Below the pieces are notes generated by a model. That model did no database searches. It was given only the letters and a program-made list of their open reading frames with translations, and had not been told where the DNA came from. The position numbers and the translations under genes are program-made. A DNA stretch of 64,000 bases from Trichomonas vaginalis G3 (lineage: Eukaryota; Parabasalia; Trichomonadida; Trichomonadidae). The stretch covers positions 27,013,411-27,077,410 of the forward strand of contig NC_067203.1 in NCBI RefSeq assembly GCF_026262505.1, in the 5' to 3' direction. Position 1 is the stretch's first letter. Each line of letters opens with the position of its first letter. Positions 26,985 to 35,722 of this stretch are shown one piece after another.

Positions 26985-29900
26985 ATGAGTATAGCTGCAT
27001 ATGCGTATGAAGCTGACAGAGCTAAACGTTTATATTTTGGTCAATACTCTCTCACACTTACTGACAAATATATTGTTATCAGTGATGGAAATACCGAGAA
27101 ATACATAACATGGAAGGACTATGAAAAGTTTGACCCTATTTTAACTCCATGTACAATGCCATTCATTGTAAATGGTGAAGTTGTCATGAAGAACGACACA
27201 ACAGTATATAAGTCTGTATATGAAGCATTAGAATATATGTTGAATTATAATCCCGAAAGATTTGACCCAAGCACTACACCATGTGCAATGCCTTTTATTA
27301 AGGACGGTGAAATCGTAAAGTTCCGGATTCAACGGTTTATACTGCTGTTCAAACAGTTTACAAAAACATTTTAGCGAATATCTTTAATTCAGAAACTACA
27401 GAAATAAAATTACCATATATAACAGATGCTAAAGAAATTAAATCAAAAACGACAACATTATTTACGTCACTTAATGATTTAATGACTTATATCATTAATA
27501 TTCCTGCACCAACTACAGCATTTGATCCAAACTCGACGGTTTGCAGTGTACCTTTCATAAAGTCGCAAACGGACTCTTTGAGTCCTGAAGGTCTTTCAGA
27601 CCGAAGCGACCAGGGCGAAGCCCATGACAGTTCATTAATGTTTTAAGGGATTCAACAGTTAATGAATCATTAAAGGCGTCATTAATGAAAATCATTGATT
27701 TTAACTCATTCACGAATACATATAATTCATTCATTAATGTTTCATATGCTTCTAAAGAAGGTGAGCCAAAAACTATCGATAAAGCGGTGTATGAAATAAA
27801 AGCATCAACGACGAAATTGAATTCGTTAACTTTTGACGGTGATAGTTTCGTTAATGACATAACATCGGGGAAAACAATTTTAACGAAAGAATATTTAAAA
27901 TCTCATGTTAGTGAGTTCGTTGAAATTGAAAAAGAAGGTGGAATTAAGTTCGATCCACTGAATTTCATTTTCAGCTTAGCGAATGCGGGTGTTAGTTTCG
28001 CTGAATGGACAACTATACAGAGTGAAATAAATGCAATATGGACGTTTTTGGGGTCAAAAGCGGGAATGGGTGAGCTTGTAAATGCTGCAAGAACATTAGG
28101 TGAAACAGGAAATTTTGTAGATGGTTTTAAAAGACTTGTTTCAAATGTTTTAACAAACACAAAGAAATTATTTAGATATACCATACATAACGGACGGATT
28201 TTCGAACAGGTAGCAACAAACCCTCCGGTTATGGCTGCGTTGATGATGGTTAGAGATATAAAACCACGTAACGACGGGAACGAAGAACATGAACAACAGA
28301 GCCCAACGGGCTCAGGCCACATAGTGGCGAGGATACTGGTCGGGTTATTCAAGACATTTAAAAACGTGTATCCTGAAGTTATTGATTTATTTAGAGGAGT
28401 TAATGATTCAATTTCAAAACATTCTATAACCCTCGATGAAGAGAATAAATTAACAGATTATATATTCGTCATTATTGCAGAACTAATGAAGAGAATAAAT
28501 GAAAAAGGAATTGGTGATATCATTAATGTCAGCGATGTAATGATGAAAAGAAATTTTGACTCATTATTTACAAAAACCGAAAACAGAATATAGTCTTTAT
28601 GACGTAATTACCGAATTAATGAAAAAGATTAATGATAATAAGAGTTCTGGCGGAAGAGTTGAATTAGAAGTGAATGATGTTAATGAGAAATTAGCCGAAA
28701 AAGCAGATAAAAACCACGTTCATTATATAACTTCAGACGAACAGATTATAACGGACTACCATGGATATTTAACACGAAGTGATGAAGCGAAGACAAAAAA
28801 TGTTAATGAAAGAAGATATAAATACATTCGTGCTAAAGGTTATGACATAAGCTGTACTGTACAGTATGATGTAGCTAAAGCACCAGAAGCATTTGGTTAT
28901 ACCGGTGAAATTTATGCCTCTACTTTCAATGTTAACGGTGTATTAGTTGAACCAAGATTTATGTTAAGAGTTAAGGCAAAAATAACGTTTGAAGATGCTA
29001 TTAAAAGTAAAGCTGACAAAGTTGAACTCGAAGCAATGAACAAAGTTTTGAAATCTCATAAACACAACATCTCCGATATAAATGAACTTCAAGCTACATT
29101 AGACAGTAAAGCTGACAAAAATCATACACATAACTCCTTCTCAACTGTTAGAGCAGACGACATAATATTGAACTATACCCTTGGTTCAAGTGCACCTTTA
29201 GAGAATCCAAGTACAAGCGTAAAAGATACACTAAACTCCTTAAATAACAAATGTATGAATATCGAAGGTCATGTCAGAAACTTTGAAACACATGAACTAC
29301 CAGCAATGTTAGATAAAAAGCAAATAAGACTCATACACATACAAGTTTTACAACTGTTGCTATAGAAAGTATTGAAGGAACGGTTGAAGAAACTGGTGGG
29401 GATGCATTATATTGTAAACCTCCTAACTTTCCACAAGGTTTAACATCGGATGACGACATAACGACGATGAAAAACATTAGATGTAAAGATGTTTATGTCA
29501 TGAAGGATGAACATAATATTAAATTCACTGCTCAAGATTTATATGACAAGAAAGCAGACAAAACAGAGCTTCAAACATTAAAGACAGAAATACTTCAAAC
29601 ATTATATCCTATAGGCTCTATTTATACGTCAATGAACTCAACAAATCCAGCAACAGTTTTAGGTTTTGGTACATGGCAGCAGATTGTAGACAAATTCTTA
29701 TACTGTGCTAACTCTTCAAAGCAAACAGGAGGTTCGAAGAAAATTACTGAAGCAAACCTTCCACCGCACACTCATACAGGAACTACAAACACAACAGGTA
29801 GTCATTCACATTCAATAACAAAAAGAGGTTATACAAATCTTGCAGCAGGTTCGGATAGACAGGGAATGCATAGATATGATATTTCAAGTGACCCAGTAGA

Positions 29901-30030
29901 TTCAAGCGCAGGTATTTTCTGTGGAACCGCAGGAAATCATGCCCATACTTTCACAACAAATCCAACAGGCTCGGGTGCAGATTACATGCCACCATTTGTG
30001 ACTGTATTCGCATGGTACCGCGTTCATTGA
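26985..30030 (+). pseudogene. tail-fibre-like gene region of B (broken)
   Basis: The N-terminal part has three repeats of F-D-P-x-x-T-x-C-x-x-P-F-I (e.g. FDPILTPCTMPFI). The middle has coiled segments and KADK-type repeats (KADKVELEAMNKVLKSHKHN). The C-terminal tip shows IGSIYTSMNSTNPATVLGFG, LPPHTHTG and DYMPPFVTVFAWYRVH, the phage collar-type end seen also in A and D. About 3 kb; may be one long spike gene or two. Broken. Confidence 0.75.
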
Positions 30031-30070
30031 ACGCGCTTGAGCCTAGAATAAAATCTTTAACTTTACATAA

Positions 30071-31156
30071 ATGAGCTTGAAAGAAGTATTCGAACAACAT
30101 CCATGGAGGTCATTTAAGAAGTTCAATGAAGCTGCAAAGAGTTGGGGATTTACTAACAGAGCTGAAGTGAAAAGGTTCTTTGACAAAAATGTTGTACATC
30201 AAACAAAAATAAACCCTTACGACTACTTTTTACCAATTTACTCCAACACTCCTGACGCATACCAATTTGACACTCTCATTCAAAGCAGAAAAGGAGGACA
30301 TAAACCATTCCTCATCTTCATAAATGTTAACACTCGTAAAGCATATGCATATCCAATGAAAAATAAAGGAACTCGTGAAGTGTTAAGAGTTTTACAAAAG
30401 TTTGTAGCAGAACATAACCCAAGTATTTTAACATCAGACCAAGACAGTGCATACCTCAGCAATGAAATCACAGAATTTCTCATTAAGCATAACATAACTC
30501 ACTACACTACTGAAGACCATAACCATAACATACTCGGTATCATTAACCGCTTCATAAGAACGCTCAGAGATTTAAATCAAGAGCGAGACTTTACCGAAGA
30601 AACAATGAAACATTTCATCGAAGTTTACAATTCCTCAACACATTCTACAACAGGACATACACCAAATTCAATGACACAACAACAAGAAGAAAAGTATATA
30701 CAAAAGAAACGAAGCCAAACACAAAATATCAGAAATTCAAAACAATTTACCCTCATTCCTGGTACAAAAGTTCGTGTAGTTCTTGACGACAAACCGTTGA
30801 CAAAGAAACGTTTAAGGTTAAGTCGAAATTATTATATCGTAGACTCTACGCAAGGTAATGGATATCTTATAAAAGCTGCTGACGACTCCATAGCATTTTA
30901 CCCTCGTCATAAATTAGTCGAAAGTAGTAATGGCAAACTTGCTGAAACCATTGACGAAGCAAAGCGAGGAGTGGTTATTGAAATACTTGACTACAACATA
31001 AACGATGACACTTATAAAGTAAGATATGAAGGAGGCGTTGAAGATGTTATACCATCTAAGAACTTGAGAGAATCTAAACCAACTCATCTGGGACCATTAG
31101 AGCGGGAGTACTGGAAAGATAAAAACATGCCAGAAAGAATAAGAAAATTCTTCTAA
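30071..31156 (+). CDS. retrovirus-type integrase of element B (361 aa)
   Basis: N-terminal helical region, then an RNase H-fold core with AYQFDTLIQSRKGGHKPF, ILTSDQDSAYLSNE and a GIINRFIRTLRDLN helix. Downstream is an Ser/Thr/Gln-rich linker. The C-terminal end is a chromo/SH3-like module (VIEILDYNINDDTYKVRYEG). It inserts the element and makes the 5-6-bp duplication. Uninterrupted. Very different in sequence from the A/D integrase. Confidence 0.9.
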   Translation: MSLKEVFEQHPWRSFKKFNEAAKSWGFTNRAEVKRFFDKNVVHQTKINPYDYFLPIYSNTPDAYQFDTLIQSRKGGHKPFLIFINVNTRKAYAYPMKNKGTREVLRVLQKFVAEHNPSILTSDQDSAYLSNEITEFLIKHNITHYTTEDHNHNILGIINRFIRTLRDLNQERDFTEETMKHFIEVYNSSTHSTTGHTPNSMTQQQEEKYIQKKRSQTQNIRNSKQFTLIPGTKVRVVLDDKPLTKKRLRLSRNYYIVDSTQGNGYLIKAADDSIAFYPRHKLVESSNGKLAETIDEAKRGVVIEILDYNINDDTYKVRYEGGVEDVIPSKNLRESKPTHLGPLEREYWKDKNMPERIRKFF

Positions 31157-31180
31157 ACTTTTTCGTTGGATGTAAATCAG

Positions 31181-31245
31181 ACAAAAATAATGTTTAGGTG
31201 AAGAGGTGAGATGTCACCTGTTTTTTCACCTGTTTTCTCACCCTA
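31181..31245. repeat. nested palindrome, AGGTGA type, left end of cassette
   Basis: Two AGGTGA words, a GATGTC centre, then three inverted TCACC words spaced by TGTTTT. The scaffold is the same as in the A cassette with a new core word. Confidence 0.8.
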
Positions 31246-31251
31246 GTTATT

Positions 31252-32217
31252 TTATAAACGTTTCACATGAATTGTACGATGTATATTTGAAATCCTAAAC
31301 AATTTCGTAGCTTCTATTTCTTCTGTCAGTATGTCAAAAGTTTTAACGATACCGAAGGTTTCTTTATACTTCTTCTTGACGTCAGATAGAAGGAAATCTT
31401 CTGCTGTTGGATAGTTTTTGTTCAGAAATTCTAACATGTTCATTTTATCTTCTGCTGGCTTTTCTGCTTCTTTCTTTAAGTCTGCATAGTCGTTTCTCAT
31501 TCTTTCTATCTCTTTGACGGAGTAGTTATATTTCCTTATTGCTGCTTTACATTTAGAACATTGTGGGTTCAACTTTGCATTATATTCTGAAACCTTACCT
31601 GCTAAAACAACTAAGGCGTCAATGGTTTTCTTCATCTCAAACATAGCGGGTCTTATCTGTTCATTCCATACCTTACCTCTTCTATCTTTATCTCTTATTT
31701 CCCAAACACATTTTGCAACTAATGAAACAAAGTTATCGTAAGTCTTAAACTCCTCAGATTTATATATGTCAGAAATGTTTTTATATACCATGTCGCAATC
31801 TTTGTCCATAACTTTATGGTTGCAATGAAAACCAAGGAATTCATAATTTACTTTACGTATGAACTTCTTTATTTCTACTGAGTCAGTTGGTTTCACTTCA
31901 ATTTCGTCGAATTCAGGAATAGTGAGTTTTTGTTGTTGGATTTCAGGCAATTTGGGTAAATGGTCAATAATGTCCTGCATTTCATAAAGATACTGTTCAT
32001 TTGTTTCATCTTTCGCACTACAGTCTAAATTACTTGTTAAAAGTTCTTGCTTTATCTTCTGGATTTTTGTTTCGAAAGTATATGAAGAAGGAATGAAGTT
32101 TTTCATTTCTACCAACATTGACGTAGGATTCATGACTAACGAGTTTGGTGCTGTAGTTGTGGACAGAGTCCCGCCGTTCGCGGCTTGTATTGTTGTTGTG
32201 CCGATTGTTGAAATCAT
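31252..32217 (-). CDS. cassette protein, unknown family (321 aa)
   Basis: Very close homologue of 6,049-6,963. They share MNPTSMLVEMK, the HCNHKVMDKDC and CSKCKAAIRKYNYSV clusters and the coiled coil. The first 18 residues differ (an Ala/Gly/Thr-rich leader here). The start follows TTTTGTATAAAAGAT. The protein is much better conserved between A and B than the core viral genes, which supports independent movement of the cassette. Confidence 0.7.
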   Translation of the reverse strand: MISTIGTTTIQAANGGTLSTTTAPNSLVMNPTSMLVEMKNFIPSSYTFETKIQKIKQELLTSNLDCSAKDETNEQYLYEMQDIIDHLPKLPEIQQQKLTIPEFDEIEVKPTDSVEIKKFIRKVNYEFLGFHCNHKVMDKDCDMVYKNISDIYKSEEFKTYDNFVSLVAKCVWEIRDKDRRGKVWNEQIRPAMFEMKKTIDALVVLAGKVSEYNAKLNPQCSKCKAAIRKYNYSVKEIERMRNDYADLKKEAEKPAEDKMNMLEFLNKNYPTAEDFLLSDVKKKYKETFGIVKTFDILTEEIEATKLFRISNIHRTIHVKRL

Positions 32218-32279
32218 ATCTTTTATACAAAATAAAAAATAAATAAAAATAAAACTAACTTTATTTTTTATTTCATGAC

Positions 32280-32351
32280 AAATTCATGAGGTGAAAAATT
32301 AGGTGAAAAAACAGGTGACATCTCACCTCTTCACCTAAACATTATTTTTGT
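32280..32351. repeat. nested palindrome, AGGTGA type, right end of cassette
   Basis: Inverted counterpart of 31,181-31,245, preceded by TTCATGA as in other family members. Confidence 0.8.
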
Positions 32352-32578
32352 TCAAAGCTTCCACGAGAGAAAAGATTCCTCATTTGCTAAGGATTCCAAA
32401 AATGAAAAAATCATTGATTTCGGCTGAGAAAAAACAGCAAAACCCTTCTTCCACGGGAACAAAGAAATAAAGAAGAAATAAAGTAAATTTTTTATTTATT
32501 CCCGTGGAAGATAGAGCACTTTTATGACACTTTTTATTCACGACAAACAAGACAAATAAAGAAAATAAGAAAATACGG
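32352..32578. other. non-coding stretch with a hairpin
   Basis: No credible ORF. An inverted pair TCTTCCACGGGAA (about 32,448-32,460 and 32,497-32,511) encloses an A/T-rich loop. A reverse-strand AAAAAGTGTCATAAAAG near 32,521-32,537 recalls the start motif of the small-ORF block in A. Could be a non-coding RNA region together with the tRNA-like stretch. Confidence 0.4.
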
Positions 32579-32656
32579 CGCTGTCGCGGTTCGAACCACA
32601 GACCTTGACCCCTCCATAACACCACCTTAGACCACTGTGCTACGTAGCCTGTCGAC
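32578..32656 (-). tRNA. tRNA-like sequence with A and B boxes
   Basis: On the reverse strand TAGCACAGTGG matches the pol III A box (D arm) and GGTTCGAACC the B box (T arm), about 45 bp apart as in a tRNA. The cloverleaf does not close well, so I cannot name an amino acid. It is more likely a tRNA-derived element or relic than a working tRNA. Confidence 0.4.
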
Positions 32657-32690
32657 ATAAGATTTTATAAATTGCATATTTGACGTAAAT

Positions 32691-33065
32691 TTATTTCCAT
32701 CTGGCTTCCCACTGCATAAGATATTCATACGTGTTTGTAAGACATTCATTAAACTTCTTTTCTATTGCATCTAATCTTGCGTTATTTTTTTCAATAACTT
32801 GTCTGTATTCTTCATCATCTCCAGCAGTGTTTGGGTCTTCACGTTTAAAATATTCATTGTTAACCAATTTTTTATCTACAAATTTTATTAGTGTTTGATT
32901 CACTTCGTTATGATAACGGTCATATTCTTTCAATACGTAAGTGAAGACAAAATGCGTCGTACCTTCAATCTTAAAGCTTAAAGAACTTTCAACACAGTTT
33001 TGAGGGTCTGTCAGTGCGTCAATGAGATAGTATTCGAAGTCAGTCAATAATCTTTTTAAAGTCAT
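32691..33065 (-). CDS. unknown helical Polinton protein (124 aa)
   Basis: MTLKRLLTDFEYYLIDALTD..., with FVDKKLVNNEYFKREDPNT resembling FVNDRLVDRDD in the A protein at 4,426-4,890. Start motif TTTTATCCTGTATGAA. Helical, no known domain. Divergent from the KilA-N gene. Confidence 0.6.
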   Translation of the reverse strand: MTLKRLLTDFEYYLIDALTDPQNCVESSLSFKIEGTTHFVFTYVLKEYDRYHNEVNQTLIKFVDKKLVNNEYFKREDPNTAGDDEEYRQVIEKNNARLDAIEKKFNECLTNTYEYLMQWEARWK

Positions 33066-33170
33066 TTCATACAGGATAAAATTTAATGTTGTGAAGAAAT
33101 AGTGTTTATCTCAAAAAAAATAAAGTTAGTTTTTATTTTATTTTTTTTTATCCTGTATGTAAAGACAGAT

Positions 33171-34030
33171 ATGTCAACATTAGAGAACACAACAACTGCT
33201 ATCGTTCATGAAGTCATAAATGAAGAATACGAATACATACAGTATAACAAACAATTGAGACTCATTCGTTCTGTCAAAGACGACATGTACCAAATGCAAA
33301 GTATTTTGACGGCTTGTTTTGCTCCAGATACTAAGCTTCCTAAAGACTGGTTTAGGAACCAAAGCACTATTGAACTATTAATGAAGCACAGCGAGACATA
33401 CTTTTTTCTGAAAACAGCGAAGCACAGCGAGTGGGTATAAAACCCCAGTCGCCAAAACTCTATGAAAACCGTGAAAAATTGCCAAACGGTTTGAGAGGAT
33501 ATTATGTTCATAGACTTTTAGTAAATGCAGTTGCAATGTGGGCTTCACCACGTTATGCTTGGAATATTTACAAACTTCTTGACGAACTTCACAGACAAGA
33601 ACGTGGAGAGATGGAAAAGAAACTTCAAGCAAAAGATGAAGTCATTGAATCCAAAGACAAAAGCATACAGAAAAGAATACCGCGTTCAGTACCAAAAGGA
33701 AAGGAAAAGAACTATAAGTATATGATTTATACTGAAGAGTTGGAGAATGAAGAAGACAGAGATATGGTTATGTTGCATTTAGTCAGAAGAAACAACAAAA
33801 GCTTTTACGACCTTGCTAAAATATATAAATCTGACAGAAACTGGTTCTATCGTGAAAACTTACCGATTTCAATGACACCGAATGAGCAAATAAAAGAAAT
33901 TGTCAAAAATACTCTTCCTCAAACACACTATGACATCAAAGGTTGCACAATACTTACCTTCAAAGAAGACTTACCATTACTGAAGGAAAAAATAACAGAA
34001 TATTTCGATAACTTCAAAGAGGAAGAATGA
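33171..34030 (+). pseudogene. KilA-N domain protein (broken)
   Basis: The KilA-N signature is visible as GLRGYYVHRLLVNAVAMWAS PRYAWNIYKLLDEL, preceded by a region with KLPKDWFRNQSTIELL. The C-terminal part resembles the extra domain of poxvirus/NCLDV KilA-N proteins (YMIYTEELENEEDRDMV ... ITEYFDNFK). KilA-N is a DNA-binding module common in large DNA viruses and phages. Start motif TTTTTATCCTGTATGTAAA. Broken. Confidence 0.75.
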
Positions 34031-34079
34031 AGTCACGACAACATTAACGAAGAAGTCACGACAACATTAACGAAGAGAG
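34028..34079. repeat. two direct repeats of a 23-24-bp word
   Basis: GAAGTCACGACAACATTAAC appears twice in tandem right before a nested palindrome. The related word AAGTCTTGACAAAACATTTA is amplified beside the palindromes in D (54.76-55.53 kb), so the pairing of the two repeat types recurs. Confidence 0.65.
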
Positions 34080-34081
34080 AA

Positions 34082-34135
34082 TGAGGTGAAAAAACAGGTG
34101 AAATCTCACCTCTTCACCAAAAATATATTTTTGGT
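34082..34135. repeat. nested palindrome, AGGTGA type
   Basis: GAGGTGAAAAAACAGGTGAA then inverted CTCACCTCTTCACC and AAAAATATATTTTTGG. It lies between the 3' end of the KilA-N gene and the 3' end of the next reverse-strand gene. Confidence 0.7.
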
Positions 34136-34608
34136 TAAATAGCTTCAGGGTCAATTTCTTCAACCATTTCACTTCCTTCGTCAATGTCAATAGAAGCTTC
34201 TTCAACCTTTGGTAAGAACTTTTGTATAACATCTTTGTTCGTTATTGTCTTCAGAGATGAAGGATAATATTTCACAGATGTTTCACCCTTCTTATATTCT
34301 TTCTGTTCGGAAAGATTCATAGCAATACTGAAGAAGTCAATGTTGGAGTTCTTTATGACAGTATAATGAGTATCTTTGACATTCACGAAGAAACCCTTTT
34401 GTTTCAAAACTACTGCTAACTCTTGTGAAGTATAACGTTTGCGGTCAATGACAATAGCTAATGGTCTGACATACTGACCAAACTTAGATTCTTTCACAAA
34501 CTTCTTGTTAAAGATAACATTGACGTTTGAAGCATTATTGAACTCATTCTTGATGGCAGTAGCGAGAGCATTGTATGAAAAGAACTTGCAATCTTGCATG
34601 TGTTTCAT
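34135..34608 (-). CDS. unknown Polinton protein (157 aa)
   Basis: Mixed alpha/beta sequence with FSYNALATAIKNEFNNASNV and PLAIVIDRKRYTSQELAVVLKQKGF. Two helix-rich blocks each followed by a beta-like V-V-I segment could be DNA-binding. Acidic C-terminus. Start motif TTTTTATTTTA. Bounded by a nested palindrome at its 3' end. No family recognised. Confidence 0.5.
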   Translation of the reverse strand: MKHMQDCKFFSYNALATAIKNEFNNASNVNVIFNKKFVKESKFGQYVRPLAIVIDRKRYTSQELAVVLKQKGFFVNVKDTHYTVIKNSNIDFFSIAMNLSEQKEYKKGETSVKYYPSSLKTITNKDVIQKFLPKVEEASIDIDEGSEMVEEIDPEAI

Positions 34609-34696
34609 TAAAATAAAAATATTAAATTATTTTGAAAAATAACTTAAAAAAATGTAATCTAATTTTTCAAAAAATATTTTTTATCCGATAGAAAAG

Positions 34697-35041
34697 ATGA
34701 CAGAAAAATTAACTTTTTACATAGCGCCAGACCCTTCTTGCCCACATCCTTTTAAGCCACAATATATAGACATAGAACTAAATAGAGAAAGCGAAATTCT
34801 ACAAATAGAAGAAAGCGAAATTCTACAAACAGAAGAAACATATAGAGACCTAGATAACGAAACTGGATATGCACTATTCTGGTTAGATTGTCCTTATAAA
34901 ATGTATGAAAAAAAGGCTTTATATGAAGAATATAGAAAATATTGTCATGAAAACAATATAAGACCAAGCTCTAGAGAAAAATTCTATGCTGGTATAAAAC
35001 ATCTTTTCGAAGTTCGGAATGGCAAATATAGAAAGAAATAA
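34697..35041 (+). CDS. stand-alone D5-type winged-helix protein (114 aa)
   Basis: The C-terminal half (KKALYEEYRKYCHENNIRPSS ... FEVRNGKYRKK) matches the C-terminal domain of the A helicase (SLYDEYKQYCQEYGY). No helicase core was found in B, so the domain seems to stand alone. The N-terminal half has a short direct repeat (ESEILQ(I/T)EE). Start motif TTTTTTATCCGATAGAAAAG, the same as before 4,020. Probably DNA-binding. Confidence 0.6.
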   Translation: MTEKLTFYIAPDPSCPHPFKPQYIDIELNRESEILQIEESEILQTEETYRDLDNETGYALFWLDCPYKMYEKKALYEEYRKYCHENNIRPSSREKFYAGIKHLFEVRNGKYRKK

Positions 35042-35091
35042 TTTTTCTAAGTTTATTTTTTCAAAAAATATTTTTTTATTTCCTACTAAAG

Positions 35092-35349
35092 ATGTATCGG
35101 AAGTTGTCTAAGTTAGAACACTCGGAAATAAAACAACTTCTTACAGAAGCTAATATAGATGTTGCAAAACATTACGCGACAAACAAAAAAGCACTCGCTG
35201 ACTTCATTAAAGACTACAATGGTGCAATAAGTTATGATAGAATTCATGAGTTCATAAAGCCGCAACGCGGCGAGGACGAAGTCCATGCAAGAGCATTTCC
35301 TTTAAATGACATTGCTATTGACTTATATCATAGACGTTCAACCTCATGA
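35092..35349 (+). CDS. small unknown protein (85 aa)
   Basis: Helical N-terminal part (LSKLEHSEIKQLLTEANIDV), with a possible helix-turn-helix-like stretch (NKKALADFIKDYNGAISYDRIHEFI). Start after TTTTTTATTTCCTACTAAAG. Overlaps the next ORF. Function unknown. Confidence 0.4.
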   Translation: MYRKLSKLEHSEIKQLLTEANIDVAKHYATNKKALADFIKDYNGAISYDRIHEFIKPQRGEDEVHARAFPLNDIAIDLYHRRSTS

Positions 35350-35722
35350 AGTAAGAAGAGAAATGTTTGACATAACAAATGCGAACGTTGGTCATACTCG
35401 TAAAGCTCTTTCGCATGACGTTCGTCAAGAGATGTTTGACATAACAAATGCAAACGTTGGTGAAACACGAAAGAGAGATGACACACTGAAACAACAGAGA
35501 AGAGAGATGTTTAAAAGTGCTATAGAACAAGTTCGCAAAGCTAACGATGTCATTCGTTCCATTGACGACAAACCAAAAGAAGGTGAGAGATGGTTAAAGA
35601 AAGATGAAGAAAATAGGAAGAGAAATGTGAAGTCAGGCAATAGACTCATTGACTTTAACATCGAAGCTTTAGATGAACCAAACAGAGACTATTACACAAA
35701 CATTTCGGTAAGGTTTTCATGA
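35306..35722 (+). CDS. repeat-bearing basic protein (138 aa or fewer)
   Basis: Contains a tandem repeat VR(R/Q)EMFDITNANVG-x-TRK (two copies) and a third partial copy (RREMFKSAIEQVRKANDV). The C-terminal part is Lys/Arg-rich. Its frame overlaps the polymerase start by a few bases. Function unknown. Confidence 0.45.
   Translation: MTLLLTYIIDVQPHEVRREMFDITNANVGHTRKALSHDVRQEMFDITNANVGETRKRDDTLKQQRREMFKSAIEQVRKANDVIRSIDDKPKEGERWLKKDEENRKRNVKSGNRLIDFNIEALDEPNRDYYTNISVRFS

Larger units (their letters stand above)
31181..32351. mobile_element. inverted-repeat cassette carrying the 321-aa ORF (element B)
   Basis: Ends are inverted copies that match for about 50 bp (ACAAAAATAATGTTTAGGTG ...). They are built from AGGTGA words instead of the TGTTAGA words of the A cassette. 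One reverse-strand ORF inside. It sits between the integrase and a tRNA-like stretch, a different site from that in A. No target duplication was clear to me. Confidence 0.6.
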
